From contig JAJRUM010000024.1 of the NCBI GenBank assembly GCA_024277815.1, positions 1-56,745 of the forward strand: 56,745 bases of DNA, read 5' to 3'. Each line of letters begins with the position of its first letter. The first letter of the stretch is position 1. Of the stretch, positions 10,348-20,711 are shown piece after piece. The DNA comes from Gammaproteobacteria bacterium. Lineage in GTDB: Bacteria > Pseudomonadota > Gammaproteobacteria > Xanthomonadales > SZUA-36. The notes beneath the pieces were generated by a model. That model did no database searches, was not told the origin of the DNA, and saw nothing but the letters and a program-made list of their open reading frames with translations. A program made the translations under genes and the position numbers.

Positions 10348-12189
10348 GTGATAAATAACCTCAGAAATATCGCCATCATCGCCCATGTAGACCATGGTAA
10401 AACCACGTTGGTAGACCAGTTGCTACAGCAGTCGGGAACCCTTGGTGAACGTGCAGCCACGCCTGACCGGGTGATGGATTCCAATGATCTTGAAAAAGAG
10501 CGCGGCATTACCATCCTGTCCAAGAACACGGCCCTCAACTGGGCCGATGGTGAGGAAAACTACCGCATCAATATCGTCGATACTCCCGGACACGCGGATT
10601 TCGGCGGCGAAGTTGAGCGTATCCTCAGCATGGTCGATACTGTTCTGCTGCTGGTCGATGCGGTTGACGGACCGATGCCGCAAACCCGGTTTGTTACCCA
10701 GAAGGCTTTCGACATGGGTTTTCGCCCGATCGTTGTCATCAACAAGGTCGACCGTGACGGCGCCCGCCCGCATTGGGTGCTGGACCAGACTTTTGAGCTG
10801 TTTGACCAGTTGGGCGCCAGCGATGAGCAGCTGGATTTCCCGGTCGTCTACGCTTCAGCACTGAGAGGCTATGCCGGGCTTGAAGATACAGTGCGCGATG
10901 GCGACATGACGCCGTTGTTTGAAACCATCGTGCGCGAAGTCAGCCCACCGGACGTGGACCAGGAGGGCTCATTCCAGATGCGCGTCACCACGCTGGACTA
11001 CAACACCTATGTCGGTGTCATCGGCATCGGCCGGGTACAGCGCGGAAGCGTTAAGCCGAACCAGCAAATTGCAGTTGTCGACCGTTACGGTGAGCAACAC
11101 AACGCCCGTATCCTGCAGGTGCTGGGCTTCAACGGACTGGAGCGGGTAGAAATTGCCGAAGCCAGCGCCGGGGACATCATCGCTGTGACCGGTGTTGAGA
11201 ACCTGCGCATTTCAGACACACTGTGTGCCCGCGATGCAGTGGAGGCCCTGCCGCCACTGACTGTCGATGAACCGACCATCAGCATGACCTTTCGCGTCAA
11301 TGCTTCACCGTTCGCAGGCCGTGAGGGCAAGTACCTGACCAGCCGGCAGTTGCGTGAACGGTTGCTGCGTGAAGCCAGCCATAACGTTGCCCTGCGCATT
11401 GAAGAAACGGCAGACGCCGAAAAATTCCGCGTCTCCGGCCGTGGTGAGTTACATCTCTCCATCCTGATTGAAACCATGCGCCGTGAAGGCTATGAGATGG
11501 CCATCTCGCGCCCGGAAGTGATTCTGCAGACCAAAGATGGCGAAACACAGGAACCCTATGAATTGCTGGTCGTTGACCTTGAAGCCGATTATCAGGGCGC
11601 CGTCATGGAACGGCTCGGCGACCGCCGTGGTGTGCTGCAGGACATGCAACCGGACGGCAAGGGCCGTATCCGCATGGACTACATTATTCCGGCCCGTGGC
11701 CTGATCGGCTTCCAGTCGGAATTCCGCACTGTCACCGCCGGCACCGGCCTGCTGTTTCATACCTTAGAGAAGTACAGCCCGTATAACCCGGCCCCGATCT
11801 CAACCCGCAACAACGGTGTGCTGATATCCAACAGCACCGGCAAAGCAGTGGCTTACGCATTGTTCAACCTGCAGGACCGTGGCCGCATGATCATTGAGGC
11901 CGGCGTTGATGTCTACGAAGGGCAGTTGATCGGCATCCATAACCGCGGCAATGATCTGACCGTCAATCCGTTAAAAGCCAAGCAGCTGACCAATATCCGC
12001 ACCGTCATCAAGGATGACAACGTTCTGCTGGCCTCCCCGCATATCATGACCCTGGAGCAGGCGCTGGAATTTATCCAGGATGATGAACTGGTAGAGGTCA
12101 CTCCCGAATCCATTCGTATCCGCAAACGTCACCTGAAAGAGCACGCACGTAAAACCGCTGGCCGGGCTGCAAAAAAGCAGGAAGTCTGA
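10348..12189 (+). CDS. typA: Ribosome-associated GTPase TypA/BipA
   Basis: TypA is a translational GTPase related to EF-G and LepA that helps large-subunit assembly at low temperature and under stress. It shows G1 AHVDHGKT (12-19), G2 RGITI, G3 DTPGHADF and G4 NKVD, followed by EF-G-like domains and the TypA C-terminal domain. I place the start at GTG 10348, giving 613 residues that begin like E. coli TypA (M-I-x-x-L-R-N-I-A). GGA lies seven bases upstream. A TTG at 10336 in the same frame lacks a ribosome site. Confidence 0.94.
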   Translation: MINNLRNIAIIAHVDHGKTTLVDQLLQQSGTLGERAATPDRVMDSNDLEKERGITILSKNTALNWADGEENYRINIVDTPGHADFGGEVERILSMVDTVLLLVDAVDGPMPQTRFVTQKAFDMGFRPIVVINKVDRDGARPHWVLDQTFELFDQLGASDEQLDFPVVYASALRGYAGLEDTVRDGDMTPLFETIVREVSPPDVDQEGSFQMRVTTLDYNTYVGVIGIGRVQRGSVKPNQQIAVVDRYGEQHNARILQVLGFNGLERVEIAEASAGDIIAVTGVENLRISDTLCARDAVEALPPLTVDEPTISMTFRVNASPFAGREGKYLTSRQLRERLLREASHNVALRIEETADAEKFRVSGRGELHLSILIETMRREGYEMAISRPEVILQTKDGETQEPYELLVVDLEADYQGAVMERLGDRRGVLQDMQPDGKGRIRMDYIIPARGLIGFQSEFRTVTAGTGLLFHTLEKYSPYNPAPISTRNNGVLISNSTGKAVAYALFNLQDRGRMIIEAGVDVYEGQLIGIHNRGNDLTVNPLKAKQLTNIRTVIKDDNVLLASPHIMTLEQALEFIQDDELVEVTPESIRIRKRHLKEHARKTAGRAAKKQEV

Positions 12190-12200
12190 TTATGAGTGAT

Positions 12201-12230
12201 CCGGAGTCAGAGTCGTGACGCTGACCCCGG
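12201..12230. terminator. Hairpin between convergent typA and M16 peptidase genes
   Basis: CCGGAGTCAG (12201-12210) and CTGACCCCGG (12221-12230) form a ten-position stem with one A-C mismatch around a ten-base loop, in the 47-bp gap between two convergent genes. Neither side has a T-run. It is a plausible mRNA 3'-end structure for both genes rather than a classic terminator. Confidence 0.45.
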
Positions 12231-12236
12231 CTTGGT

Positions 12237-13787
12237 CTATTTGAAGGTATCCGCAGATGGCACGATTGTGACTTTCCTGACATTCAACGGATAAACAGCC
12301 ACTTCCTCGTCCTCAGCCAGTATCTCCGGCGCCAGGCCTGTTTTCACCAGGGTTGAGTAAGTCATCGGTGAAGCCGTGTTGTTGATCAGGCTGTCAGCCA
12401 GTGGCTGGGCTTCACTTTTATCAGTGACGATGGTGACGAACATATTGTCGGTTTGCCAGTACTTGCGCAGCGCCGTATTAACATCCTCCAAAGTGGTTTT
12501 CTGCAACAGGCTGTCCAGTTCGGCCAGATAATCCTTGCGCCCGTAAAACCGTGAGTCCATCAGCCAGCCAAGTTGCTGGGCGGGGCTCTGGGCATAGAGT
12601 TTTGAATAACTGCGCAGAAAAGTCCTGGTGGACGCAAAATCCTCCTGGCTGAGGCCATTTTTTATCAATTGATCAAACTCCCGGACAGCCATACGCAAGG
12701 CAAAATGGGCATGCCCAATGCTGATATCAGCCAGTTCGGGGTACTGCGCTTTCAATTGCGTGGCGATCTGTACCGGACGGATCCAGACAGACCAGTAATT
12801 CGATGCCCTTGGTACCCCGGATGGTGGCAACTGATTGCGGCCTCCTGCACTGTACCACTCAATATATGAGTAATCGCCATAGTTCATTGAGCGGGCCTGG
12901 CGTATCTTCTGATACAGGCGCGAGTACGACTTCCGGTGTTCGCCCATCCACGAGTTGGCAATCATCAAGGCAGCAAATTCATCGTCTGCACGGGTGATCG
13001 GCAGCGGCGCGCCGGTAAAAATAGCCGACCCGAATGCACCGTCTTTGGCAATGATTTCAACCTCGATGCCATCAGCCTTACGCGCTTTCGCGGGAGTGAC
13101 TGGCTCATAGGGCGTGTCAGGCAGGCCCTGCAGGTCAGATTTAAGTTGCTTTAATAAAGCAAGGCTGTAATTGCCGGCGATCCCCAGCATGACGTTGTTG
13201 CGGATGAAAACCTTCTGATAGTGCGATTTGATATCGTCCAGGCTGATGCTTTTCACTGCCGCAGAAGTACCTTGTACCAGGTGCTGCATATTGCTGCCGC
13301 GGAAAAGCAGGTGTTCCAGCGCAAACTTGCTGTAATCCTCATCAGACGAGGCACGCACCACCTGGTCTAAGTAGTTCTGCTGGCCTTTCATCACACGGCT
13401 GAAATCGTGCTCATCAAAATTCGGTGCCAGCAGCACATTTCTCAACAGGGGATAAAAATCATCGATGAAATCAACCGGCACCTGGAAGGTAAAAGTGGTG
13501 ACCTGTTTGTCCACCGCAACAAAATAGGACGCGGACCAGGGCATCAACATGTCTTGTATATCAGCGAAACTCATACCACCGGCACCGCCCTGTGCCATCA
13601 ATGATGCCGTCGCATAGGTCAGCCCCTGCTTGCCGGCCGGGTCGGAAATCGAGCCATTGTTGAAACGTATCTTAAAGACCACCTTGCTGGAGTTGTCCAG
13701 TTTCAGTTCCACAACCTCAATGGCCTGGGACTGAGTGGCAAAGGAGAACAATAGCAGGGTGGCTACGGTCTGCAGCAAACTTTTCAT
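12237..13787 (-). CDS. M16 family peptidase-like protein, non-catalytic partner
   Basis: This 516-residue exported protein has the M16 (insulinase/pitrilysin) fold pattern but no HxxEH zinc site. The region where the site would fall reads through SLMAQGGAGGMSFADIQDML without the His pair. A signal peptide is clear (MKSLLQTVATLLLFSFATQSQA). It overlaps the upstream catalytic M16 gene by four bases (ATGA), so the two are coupled. Paired M16 proteins usually form a heterodimer in which one chain is catalytic and the other shapes the chamber. The substrate is unknown; periplasmic degradation of peptides is an inference. Confidence 0.85.
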   Translation of the reverse strand: MKSLLQTVATLLLFSFATQSQAIEVVELKLDNSSKVVFKIRFNNGSISDPAGKQGLTYATASLMAQGGAGGMSFADIQDMLMPWSASYFVAVDKQVTTFTFQVPVDFIDDFYPLLRNVLLAPNFDEHDFSRVMKGQQNYLDQVVRASSDEDYSKFALEHLLFRGSNMQHLVQGTSAAVKSISLDDIKSHYQKVFIRNNVMLGIAGNYSLALLKQLKSDLQGLPDTPYEPVTPAKARKADGIEVEIIAKDGAFGSAIFTGAPLPITRADDEFAALMIANSWMGEHRKSYSRLYQKIRQARSMNYGDYSYIEWYSAGGRNQLPPSGVPRASNYWSVWIRPVQIATQLKAQYPELADISIGHAHFALRMAVREFDQLIKNGLSQEDFASTRTFLRSYSKLYAQSPAQQLGWLMDSRFYGRKDYLAELDSLLQKTTLEDVNTALRKYWQTDNMFVTIVTDKSEAQPLADSLINNTASPMTYSTLVKTGLAPEILAEDEEVAVYPLNVRKVTIVPSADTFK

Positions 13788-15154
13788 TTCAGTGCTCCCT
13801 GTTCGTCTTCGGATATGGTCGCAATAGTGAGATGATCGGGGTTAAAGTACTTGTTGGCCACCATCTTGATATCGTCCACCGTGACTTTGTCATACAGGGC
13901 ATACAGGCGATTAACAGATTCGGGGTCGCCGGTCAGCTGAATGTAGTGACTCAGGGAACGTGCTATCGCATCCGGGGTGTCAACGCTCATGGCAAAACCA
14001 TATTTCAGGTTTGACTTGGTCCGCTGCAGCAAAGCCTCGTCCACGCCCCCGGTCTGAACTTTTGCAATGGCCTTCTCAATTTCAGCCATCACATAGGCCA
14101 TGTCCTCTTTCTCCACCATCGAAACCTGGATGGTAAACAGGCCAGGGTCGCGACTGTCAAAAGCCCCGCCGCCGATAAAGCGCACTTTTTGCTCTTCGAT
14201 CACCAGTTTCTTGTTCAGCTCCGAAGTGTTGGAAAACACGATGGAAGACAAGACATCCAGTGCCGGCATATCAATCTTTGTGTCGCTGAAAGCCGGGGCC
14301 TTATAACTCATGCTGAAATAGGCTGGAATGCTGCCATTTTGCAAATGCACATAACGGGTTTCAGCCTGCTCAGGCTCTGCCGGCACGACAGATTTGTAGC
14401 TGCCACGCTGCCACGCACCAAAGTACTTCTGTGCCAGTGCGTTGACCTGCTGAGGCGTCACATCACCCACCACCAGCACAGTGTTGTATTCAGGCCGGTA
14501 ATAGCGCTCAAAGAATTTCCTCGAATACTCATACTGGTTGGGCATATCCACGATATCTTTAAAGTAACCCATGGTGGTGTGGGAATAGGTATGCGTGGTG
14601 AATGCCGTTTCTGAGCGCTTTTCATTGATCTGGCTGTAAGGGCTGGCAAAATTCTTGGTGTATTCACCTTTTACCGCACCCGCCTCGGTCTTGAATTCGT
14701 GCTCGGAGTACTCGAGGTTCATAAACCGGTCAGATTCCAGCTCAAACATCAGTTCCAGCTTATCCGCATTACCGGTCATGTGGTACAGGGTCCGGTCCTG
14801 TGTAGTATTGGCGTTTGCGGCAGCGCCTGTGGACTTCAAGGCCGCGCTATATGCCTCTTTTGAATACCTGTCAGTGCCGCGAAACATCATGTGCTCAAAG
14901 AAATGGGCAAACCCGGTAACGCCGGGCTCAACTTCATTCCTCGCTCCAACACGGGTCACAATATAGAAAGCGGCGAGGCCGGGGGAAGCAAACGGCACGG
15001 TCACCACGTTCAGGCCATTGTCCAGTTGATGCTGGTAAATGGGGTAAGGCAATATCTTGCCCGCCTGAGTAGTTTGCAGATCCGTTCCGAGCGCCGTGCC
15101 GGATACTGCCAGCAGCAGCGTAAACACAACAGATTTAGTGATTTTCTTCATCAT
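13784..15154 (-). CDS. M16 family zinc peptidase, catalytic partner
   Basis: This 456-residue protein carries the inverted zinc motif HxxEH as HFFEH (residues 84-88) and the downstream glutamate in the segment KTEAGAVKGEY. It has the typical N-terminal QLDNGLNVV strand and an R-Y motif in FFERYYRPEYNTVLVVGDV. An N-terminal signal peptide (MMKKITKSVVFTLLLAVSGTALG) points to the periplasm. The non-catalytic M16 partner follows with a four-base overlap, and an M61 peptidase lies 24 bp upstream. The operon looks devoted to peptide breakdown outside the cytoplasm; its exact substrate cannot be read from sequence. Confidence 0.88.
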   Translation of the reverse strand: MMKKITKSVVFTLLLAVSGTALGTDLQTTQAGKILPYPIYQHQLDNGLNVVTVPFASPGLAAFYIVTRVGARNEVEPGVTGFAHFFEHMMFRGTDRYSKEAYSAALKSTGAAANANTTQDRTLYHMTGNADKLELMFELESDRFMNLEYSEHEFKTEAGAVKGEYTKNFASPYSQINEKRSETAFTTHTYSHTTMGYFKDIVDMPNQYEYSRKFFERYYRPEYNTVLVVGDVTPQQVNALAQKYFGAWQRGSYKSVVPAEPEQAETRYVHLQNGSIPAYFSMSYKAPAFSDTKIDMPALDVLSSIVFSNTSELNKKLVIEEQKVRFIGGGAFDSRDPGLFTIQVSMVEKEDMAYVMAEIEKAIAKVQTGGVDEALLQRTKSNLKYGFAMSVDTPDAIARSLSHYIQLTGDPESVNRLYALYDKVTVDDIKMVANKYFNPDHLTIATISEDEQGALK

Positions 15155-15178
15155 ATATTCCGTCTGATTGACATAAAG

Positions 15179-17035
15179 TTAATGTTTTTCCTGCAGTTTC
15201 TGGCCGAGCAAACTCTGCAAGCGATTAATGTGCCGCTTACCAAACCCACTTTGCAGCACGATATCAAAGCGCTCCGGAACAGCTGTCTCAAGCCTGACTT
15301 TAAGTGTCAGGACCTGCCCTCGCCGTGCCACCAGCAAGGTGGTTCTCTGGCCGGGTTGATAAGCGGTCATCAGCTCCAGCAAATTGTCCGCCACCAATCG
15401 CTCGTCGCCGATGGCCAGTACCTCATCACCCGGCAGGACGCCGGCAACCGCACCACTGCTACCCGCCAATACTGACTTAACCACCAGGTCCTCGCTGGTA
15501 TCATCCCAGATAACCCCAAAACCACTGATAGCAGGACTGTCTTTCTCCTCAGCGGAAGCCAACTCCGGATCCCGGGCCAATTCCAGCCCAAACCAGGCAA
15601 GTGCTGCATCGATATCAGGGTCAACGGTGGTATCCAGCAATGGTTCAAGAAACTGCACCGCGTCCGGCCCGCTGATGTCCGCGACAACATTCTTGAAGTC
15701 ATCAAGCGTATAGGGCGTGTTTGCGTATAGCTTGTACATCTGCCGCATGACGTCGTCCAGCTTATGCCGACCCTTGCTCTCTTTCCTCAGGTAGGCATCC
15801 AGTACAAAACCAATGAGTGCACCCTTATTGTAATAGCTGATGGTCGTATTTATCGAGTTGGCATTGGGCTTATAGTGGCGTATCCAGGCATCAATCGACG
15901 CCTCCGTCACAGGCCGCAGTTTTCTGCCTGGCGTGGTCTCAAAGCGATGGATGTCCTTGGCCAGCAACTCCATATATTCTTCCGGCTTGATCAAGCCGGC
16001 ACGTGACAACAGCAGGTTATCAAAATAACTGGTCAGGCCTTCAGCCAGCCACAGCTGGCCGGTATACTGCTCGTGTTGATAGTCGTAGGTCGCCAGTTCA
16101 GCGGGGCGCATGCGGCGCACATTCCAAACGTGGAAAAACTCATGGGCCACCACCCCCAGCCACTTGATATAGTCTTCGCGATCGCGCATTTGCCGGCGCC
16201 CGGTCATGATAACCGTACTGTGGTCGTGCTCCAGGCCGCCCCTGCCCCCGGTGGCAAAATTCAAAAACCAGAAAGGCCGCGACAGCGGGTTCACACGCCA
16301 GAACACCTGTGTTTCCGCCACAATCTTTGCCACATCGTCAGCAGCCTGCTGACCATCCCAGAACCTGTTTTCACCAACATTTAGCAGTACGTAGCCCTGT
16401 TTTTTGTGGCTGAACCGGTAGGCCGGGGCGTTGGCCACCACCACCGGGTTATCAACCAGTTCATCATAACTGGCTGCGCGGTAACCCGTGCCTGCCGGGG
16501 ACGTTGGCATGGCAGTAAAAACCTGCCCTCTGGCCGGCGATGCGACGATATCGAGTTGCTGCGGAAAATCCCGGGTCGCTGTGGTGTAGAGGAACGCAGA
16601 CGCACCATTTATCAGCGCAAATGTGGAATCAACCCAGCTGGAGTTTACGTTCATTTCAGGCGTGAACACCACGTACTCAACAACCAACTGACTGACATCC
16701 GTAGTATCGACCTGCCAGCGATCCCTGCTGACCTTCTTCACCGCCAGCGGTTTTCCATCTGCGGAAGTGGCAGACAGCTGTTCAACATTGGCTGCAAAAC
16801 CACGCATCAGGTAAGACCCCGGGGTCCAGTTGGGCATATTCAGCTCCGTCAAAGCCTCACTGACGGGAAACTCAGAGCGCACCAGGATAGTCTGCTGCTT
16901 GCTCTGCGGGAAACTCAGGGTGTGCCGCACGGGTTCTGCAGCCAGCAGCGACAACGGCAGCCACAAGGCTATAAGGAGTACCGGAATAATACGGTTCCGG
17001 ACCGGTTTTTGGCTGATTTTCACCCGTCCAGGCAA
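15179..17035 (-). CDS. M61 family metallopeptidase with C-terminal PDZ domain
   Basis: This 618-residue protein belongs to the M61 (glycyl aminopeptidase) family. A hydrophobic N-terminal segment (residues 16-32) is a signal peptide or anchor. The zinc site is HEFFH (298-302), preceded by the family block GGRGGLEHD. A PDZ domain occupies roughly residues 490-590, with SGAVAGVLPGDEVLAI. The start is uncertain: TTG at 17035 follows the DAHP synthase stop by two bases, and GTG at 17023 is an alternative. It likely acts in the periplasm alongside the two M16 proteins encoded downstream. Confidence 0.88.
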   Translation of the reverse strand: MPGRVKISQKPVRNRIIPVLLIALWLPLSLLAAEPVRHTLSFPQSKQQTILVRSEFPVSEALTELNMPNWTPGSYLMRGFAANVEQLSATSADGKPLAVKKVSRDRWQVDTTDVSQLVVEYVVFTPEMNVNSSWVDSTFALINGASAFLYTTATRDFPQQLDIVASPARGQVFTAMPTSPAGTGYRAASYDELVDNPVVVANAPAYRFSHKKQGYVLLNVGENRFWDGQQAADDVAKIVAETQVFWRVNPLSRPFWFLNFATGGRGGLEHDHSTVIMTGRRQMRDREDYIKWLGVVAHEFFHVWNVRRMRPAELATYDYQHEQYTGQLWLAEGLTSYFDNLLLSRAGLIKPEEYMELLAKDIHRFETTPGRKLRPVTEASIDAWIRHYKPNANSINTTISYYNKGALIGFVLDAYLRKESKGRHKLDDVMRQMYKLYANTPYTLDDFKNVVADISGPDAVQFLEPLLDTTVDPDIDAALAWFGLELARDPELASAEEKDSPAISGFGVIWDDTSEDLVVKSVLAGSSGAVAGVLPGDEVLAIGDERLVADNLLELMTAYQPGQRTTLLVARRGQVLTLKVRLETAVPERFDIVLQSGFGKRHINRLQSLLGQKLQEKH

Positions 17036-17037
17036 GC

Positions 17038-18441
17038 TCAGGTCAGCTTGTCAAATTTACTGACAATCAACATGGACAACTCCAGGGCCTGCTCATAGTT
17101 CAAGCGCGGGTCTACGATGGACTTGTACGCCCGCTTCAGGTCTGCTTCGTCCAGATTCCTCGCACCACCAGTGCACTCGGTGACGTTTTCACCGGTCAGT
17201 TCGAGGTGCGCGCCACCCAGCTGAGAATCATTTTGATGGTGTAATTCAATAGCTGTTTCCATCTCGTTCATGATGTTCCGGAAGCGACGGGTCTTGATCC
17301 CGGATGCCGTGGTTTCGGTATTGCCATGCATCGGGTCACACACCCACAATACAGGCGAACCGGTATCCTGAACCGCCCTGATCAGGGGTGGCATCCGGGC
17401 TTCGATATTGGCTACACCCATTCTGTGAATCAACACGATGCGGCCCGCTTCTGATTCCGGATTCAGTTTCTTCAGCAACTGTTCAAGTTGTGTCGCACTG
17501 GCACCCGGACCGACCTTAATACCGACCGGATTGCGGATACCCCTGAAATACTCGACGTGTGCACCACCCACATCGGCGGTGCGCATGCCTATCCATGGAA
17601 AGTGCGTGGTCAGGTTAAACCAGCCCTGCTGGCGTGGCACGGTGCGGGTCAGCGCCTGCTCATAGTGCAGGTGCAAAGCTTCGTGCGAAGTATAAAAATC
17701 GACCCGCTTCAGGCTACCCGCACGGCGGCCCGAAATGGTCTCCATAAAATTGACAGCCCGGCCGAGGCTGTCCGCCAGACGCTGAAATTCATCGGCCAGC
17801 GGCGAGTGCTGAACCCAGCTCAGATTCCAGTACTCGGGGTGGTGTAAATCAGCAAAACCACCATCGACCAGTGCGCGAACAAAATTCATTGTCATCGCCG
17901 AACTTGCATGTCCCTGGATCAGGCGGTGGGGATCCGGACGTCGGGCTGCTGGCGTAAACTCAACGGAATTGACCAGGTCACCACGGTAGCTCGGCAAGGT
18001 CACACCATCACGAGTTTCTACATCCGATGAGCGCGGCTTGGCGTACTGTCCGGCAAAACGGCCAACCCTGACCACCGGTTTTTGCAGACCGTGGGTCAGC
18101 GCCAGGCTCATCTGTAGCAAAACCTTCAGGCGGTTGGTGATCACCTCCGAGTTGCACTCGGTAAAGTTCTCAGCACAATCGCCACCCTGCAAAAAGAACC
18201 GGTTTCCGGCCTGCGCTTCAGCAATCTGCTTCTTCAGCGCAAGGATCTCCCATGAGGTTACCAATGGCGGTAACGCAGACAGTTCTTGCAGCACATTTTC
18301 AAGCTCATCCTGATCTGGATACTTCGCCTGTTGCTTAGCCTCCCACGCCTGCCATGAAGCGGGTTGCCAACTATTTTCTTCACCAGAAGAATCCACTTTG
18401 CCTGGCCCCTGGCTCATTCCGTCACTCTCACTTGTTATCAC
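17038..18441 (-). CDS. Class II 3-deoxy-7-phosphoheptulonate (DAHP) synthase
   Basis: This enzyme joins phosphoenolpyruvate and erythrose 4-phosphate, the first step of the shikimate pathway to aromatic amino acids. The sequence is the plant/actinobacterial class II type, not E. coli AroFGH: FFLQGGDCAENF with the metal-binding Cys, VGRFAGQYAKPRSSD, and VLWVCDPMHGNT. The length is about 460 residues. Two starts are possible: GTG 18441, overlapping dsbB by 14 bases with GGAG ten bases upstream, or ATG 18420. It stands between dsbB and the M61 peptidase, an unrelated neighbour set. Feedback regulation cannot be judged. Confidence 0.92.
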   Translation of the reverse strand: MITSESDGMSQGPGKVDSSGEENSWQPASWQAWEAKQQAKYPDQDELENVLQELSALPPLVTSWEILALKKQIAEAQAGNRFFLQGGDCAENFTECNSEVITNRLKVLLQMSLALTHGLQKPVVRVGRFAGQYAKPRSSDVETRDGVTLPSYRGDLVNSVEFTPAARRPDPHRLIQGHASSAMTMNFVRALVDGGFADLHHPEYWNLSWVQHSPLADEFQRLADSLGRAVNFMETISGRRAGSLKRVDFYTSHEALHLHYEQALTRTVPRQQGWFNLTTHFPWIGMRTADVGGAHVEYFRGIRNPVGIKVGPGASATQLEQLLKKLNPESEAGRIVLIHRMGVANIEARMPPLIRAVQDTGSPVLWVCDPMHGNTETTASGIKTRRFRNIMNEMETAIELHHQNDSQLGGAHLELTGENVTECTGGARNLDEADLKRAYKSIVDPRLNYEQALELSMLIVSKFDKLT

Positions 18442-18955
18442 TGGCCTGTATCTCCAATTTGCTGCCTGAATGGTAAGCGATCCAAATCGCTGCGACGCCC
18501 AACCCTGTATACCAGATCAGCGTCCACATTGGCATACTCATATTGAAAAATGTCCACTTCACTTCAGCACAACTACCCGAGCCCTGCAGGACCGATGTGA
18601 GCACTTCTGCCAATGGGAAGTTTTCCAGCATGTAGTTAAGCCCCGGACCACATTCCGGTACATCCCCTGGCGGCAAACTTTGCAGCCAGATATGGCGGCC
18701 TGCAACCGATGCCCCAAAAGCCGCTGCGGCAACAACCAGCCAGGAATACATGCGCCGTCCGGTTCTGGCCGGGTTGTGTATCAAGGCCAGCAAGGCAAAA
18801 CACGCCATCAGGAAAAATGCCAGGCGCTGAAAAATGCACAACGGGCAAGGGTCCAGGAAATCCACATACTGGTTATAGAAGGCAAAGCCCAGCAGCGATG
18901 CACAGCTCAAGGTGATTAACCCAAAACCCATTCTTGGTGTAATTTTACTCAGCAT
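18428..18955 (-). CDS. dsbB: Disulfide bond formation protein DsbB
   Basis: DsbB is the inner-membrane quinone-linked oxidase that recharges periplasmic DsbA. The 175 residues show four hydrophobic helices, the first redox pair CPLC (Cys37 and Cys40) and the second pair at Cys102 and Cys129 in the second periplasmic loop. The start ATG at 18955 (MLSKITP) has GGA upstream; a longer open frame further out is not DsbB-like. dsbB heads the minus-strand group that includes the secreted M16 and M61 proteins. It diverges from hutU by 95 bp. Confidence 0.94.
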   Translation of the reverse strand: MLSKITPRMGFGLITLSCASLLGFAFYNQYVDFLDPCPLCIFQRLAFFLMACFALLALIHNPARTGRRMYSWLVVAAAAFGASVAGRHIWLQSLPPGDVPECGPGLNYMLENFPLAEVLTSVLQGSGSCAEVKWTFFNMSMPMWTLIWYTGLGVAAIWIAYHSGSKLEIQASDNK

Positions 18956-19008
18956 TCTGATTCCATAGTATTCGCGACTGGTGTGGCTGCCAGGGCCACT
19001 TTCACTGC

Positions 19009-19049
19009 TATAATTCGAACAAATCCATTCAGGGTAGTGACTGTACAGT
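19009..19049 (+). promoter_or_regulatory. hutU promoter -10 and 10-bp palindrome
   Basis: A perfect TATAAT stands at 19009-19014, though I see no good -35. A perfect 10-bp palindrome, ACTGTACAGT (19040-19049), covers the bases just before the hutU ATG at 19051. In other bacteria hut genes are controlled by HutC or HutR; whether this palindrome is an operator is unproven. Confidence 0.4.
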
Positions 19050-19050
19050 A

Positions 19051-20709
19051 ATGAACACAAAAAATGCACCTATAAAGGCCCCCACAGGCACACAAATTAG
19101 CTGCAAAGGCTGGCACCAGGAAGCCGCCATGCGCATGCTGATGAACAATCTGGATCCGGATGTGGCTGAAAAGCCGGACGAACTGATCGTTTACGGCGGT
19201 ACCGGCAAAGCAGCACGTAACCGGCCGGCACTGGAGCGGATTATTGCCACCCTGAAGCGCCTGGAAAACGATGAGACGCTGTTGATCCAAAGTGGCAAGC
19301 CGGTCGGCGTATTCCGCACCCATGAAGAAGCACCGCGGGTGCTGATTGCCAATTCCAACCTGGTGCCACGCTGGGGAAACTGGGACGTATTCCGCGACCT
19401 CGAGAAAAAGGGCCTGACCATGTACGGCCAGATGACAGCGGGCTCGTGGATTTATATCGGTTCTCAAGGCATCGTGCAGGGTACCTATGAAACCTTTGCC
19501 GAATGTGCCCGCCAGCACTTTGATGGCAGCCTGGCAGGCCGCCTGACTGTCACCGCCGGTCTCGGCGGCATGGGTGGCGCACAACCCCTGGCCTGCACCA
19601 TGAACGACGGGCACTGCCTCGCTGTAGAAATTGACCCATGGCGCATTCAAAGGCGGGTAGAAACCGGCTACTGCGACCGCATGACCGACAATCTGGATGA
19701 GGCGCTGGAGATTTTTTCCCGGGCCGATGGCCCGGTCTCGGTGGGTTTGCTGGGCAATATCGCTGAAGTCCTGCCCGAACTGGTTCGGCGCGACTTTACG
19801 CCTGACATTATTACCGACCAGACTTCAGCCCACGACCTGCGGGAGGGTTATATTCCGCTGGGTTATTCACTGGAAAGTGCCGCCGAGCTTAGAAAATCCG
19901 ATCCGGAAACCTACGACAACAAGGTGCTGGATTCTATGGTCATACATGTCGAGGCGATCCTCGAAATGAAAGCCCGCGGGGCCATCTGCTTCGACTATGG
20001 CAACAACCTCAGGGGACAGGTCTCCGACCACAGAAACATGCCGCAGGCATTCGATTTTCCGGGCTTTGTCCCCGCCTATATCCGGCCACTCTTCTGTCGC
20101 GGTGCAGGGCCATTCCGCTGGGCTGCCCTGTCGGGCGACCCCGATGATATCCGTGCCACTGACGCAGCGATCCTTGAGCTGTTTCCGGAAAAACTCGCCC
20201 TCAGGCGCTGGATCGAAAAGGCTCAGCAACAGATCAGCTTCCAGGGATTGCCAGCGCGCATCTGCTGGCTGGAGTACGGCGAGCGTGCCCGGGCTGCCCT
20301 GAAATTCAACCAACTGGTCCGCGAAGGCAAGGTGAAAGCACCGATTGTCATTGGCCGCGACCATCTGGATGCCGGCTCTGTCGCCTCCCCCAACCGTGAA
20401 ACCGAAGCCATGAAAGATGGCTCGGATGCCATTGCTGACTGGCCGTTACTGAATGCGATGCTGAACACGGCCTGCGGCGCAAGCTGGGTCTCAATCCATC
20501 ACGGCGGCGGGGTTGGCATTGGCTATTCCCAACACGCCGGCATGGTCTGCGTTGCAGACGGAACGGATATGGCGGATCGGCGCTTACAGCGGGTTTTAAC
20601 CGCTGACCCGGGCACCGGTGTCATGCGCCATGCCGACGCCGGTTACCAGGAGGCCATTGATACCGCCAATGAGCGCGGCGTAGACCTGCCGATGATTAAC
20701 GGCGACTAA
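19051..20709 (+). CDS. hutU: Urocanate hydratase HutU
   Basis: HutU converts urocanate to imidazolonepropionate, step two of histidine breakdown, using bound NAD. The 552 residues show the family blocks [43 protein letters not shown] and the active-site cysteine in [10 protein letters not shown] (Cys405). The C-terminus [15 protein letters not shown] is also typical. The residue after CWL is Glu where many urocanases have Gly, a minor change. It is the first of three hut genes, and hutH begins two bases after its stop. Confidence 0.96.
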   Translation: MNTKNAPIKAPTGTQISCKGWHQEAAMRMLMNNLDPDVAEKPDELIVYGGTGKAARNRPALERIIATLKRLENDETLLIQSGKPVGVFRTHEEAPRVLIANSNLVPRWGNWDVFRDLEKKGLTMYGQMTAGSWIYIGSQGIVQGTYETFAECARQHFDGSLAGRLTVTAGLGGMGGAQPLACTMNDGHCLAVEIDPWRIQRRVETGYCDRMTDNLDEALEIFSRADGPVSVGLLGNIAEVLPELVRRDFTPDIITDQTSAHDLREGYIPLGYSLESAAELRKSDPETYDNKVLDSMVIHVEAILEMKARGAICFDYGNNLRGQVSDHRNMPQAFDFPGFVPAYIRPLFCRGAGPFRWAALSGDPDDIRATDAAILELFPEKLALRRWIEKAQQQISFQGLPARICWLEYGERARAALKFNQLVREGKVKAPIVIGRDHLDAGSVASPNRETEAMKDGSDAIADWPLLNAMLNTACGASWVSIHHGGGVGIGYSQHAGMVCVADGTDMADRRLQRVLTADPGTGVMRHADAGYQEAIDTANERGVDLPMINGD

Positions 20710-20711
20710 CT

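Noticed and set aside
16406..17098. A 230-codon plus-strand open frame opposite the M61 gene
   Set aside because: It is a shadow of the M61 coding sequence with no signal or motif of its own.
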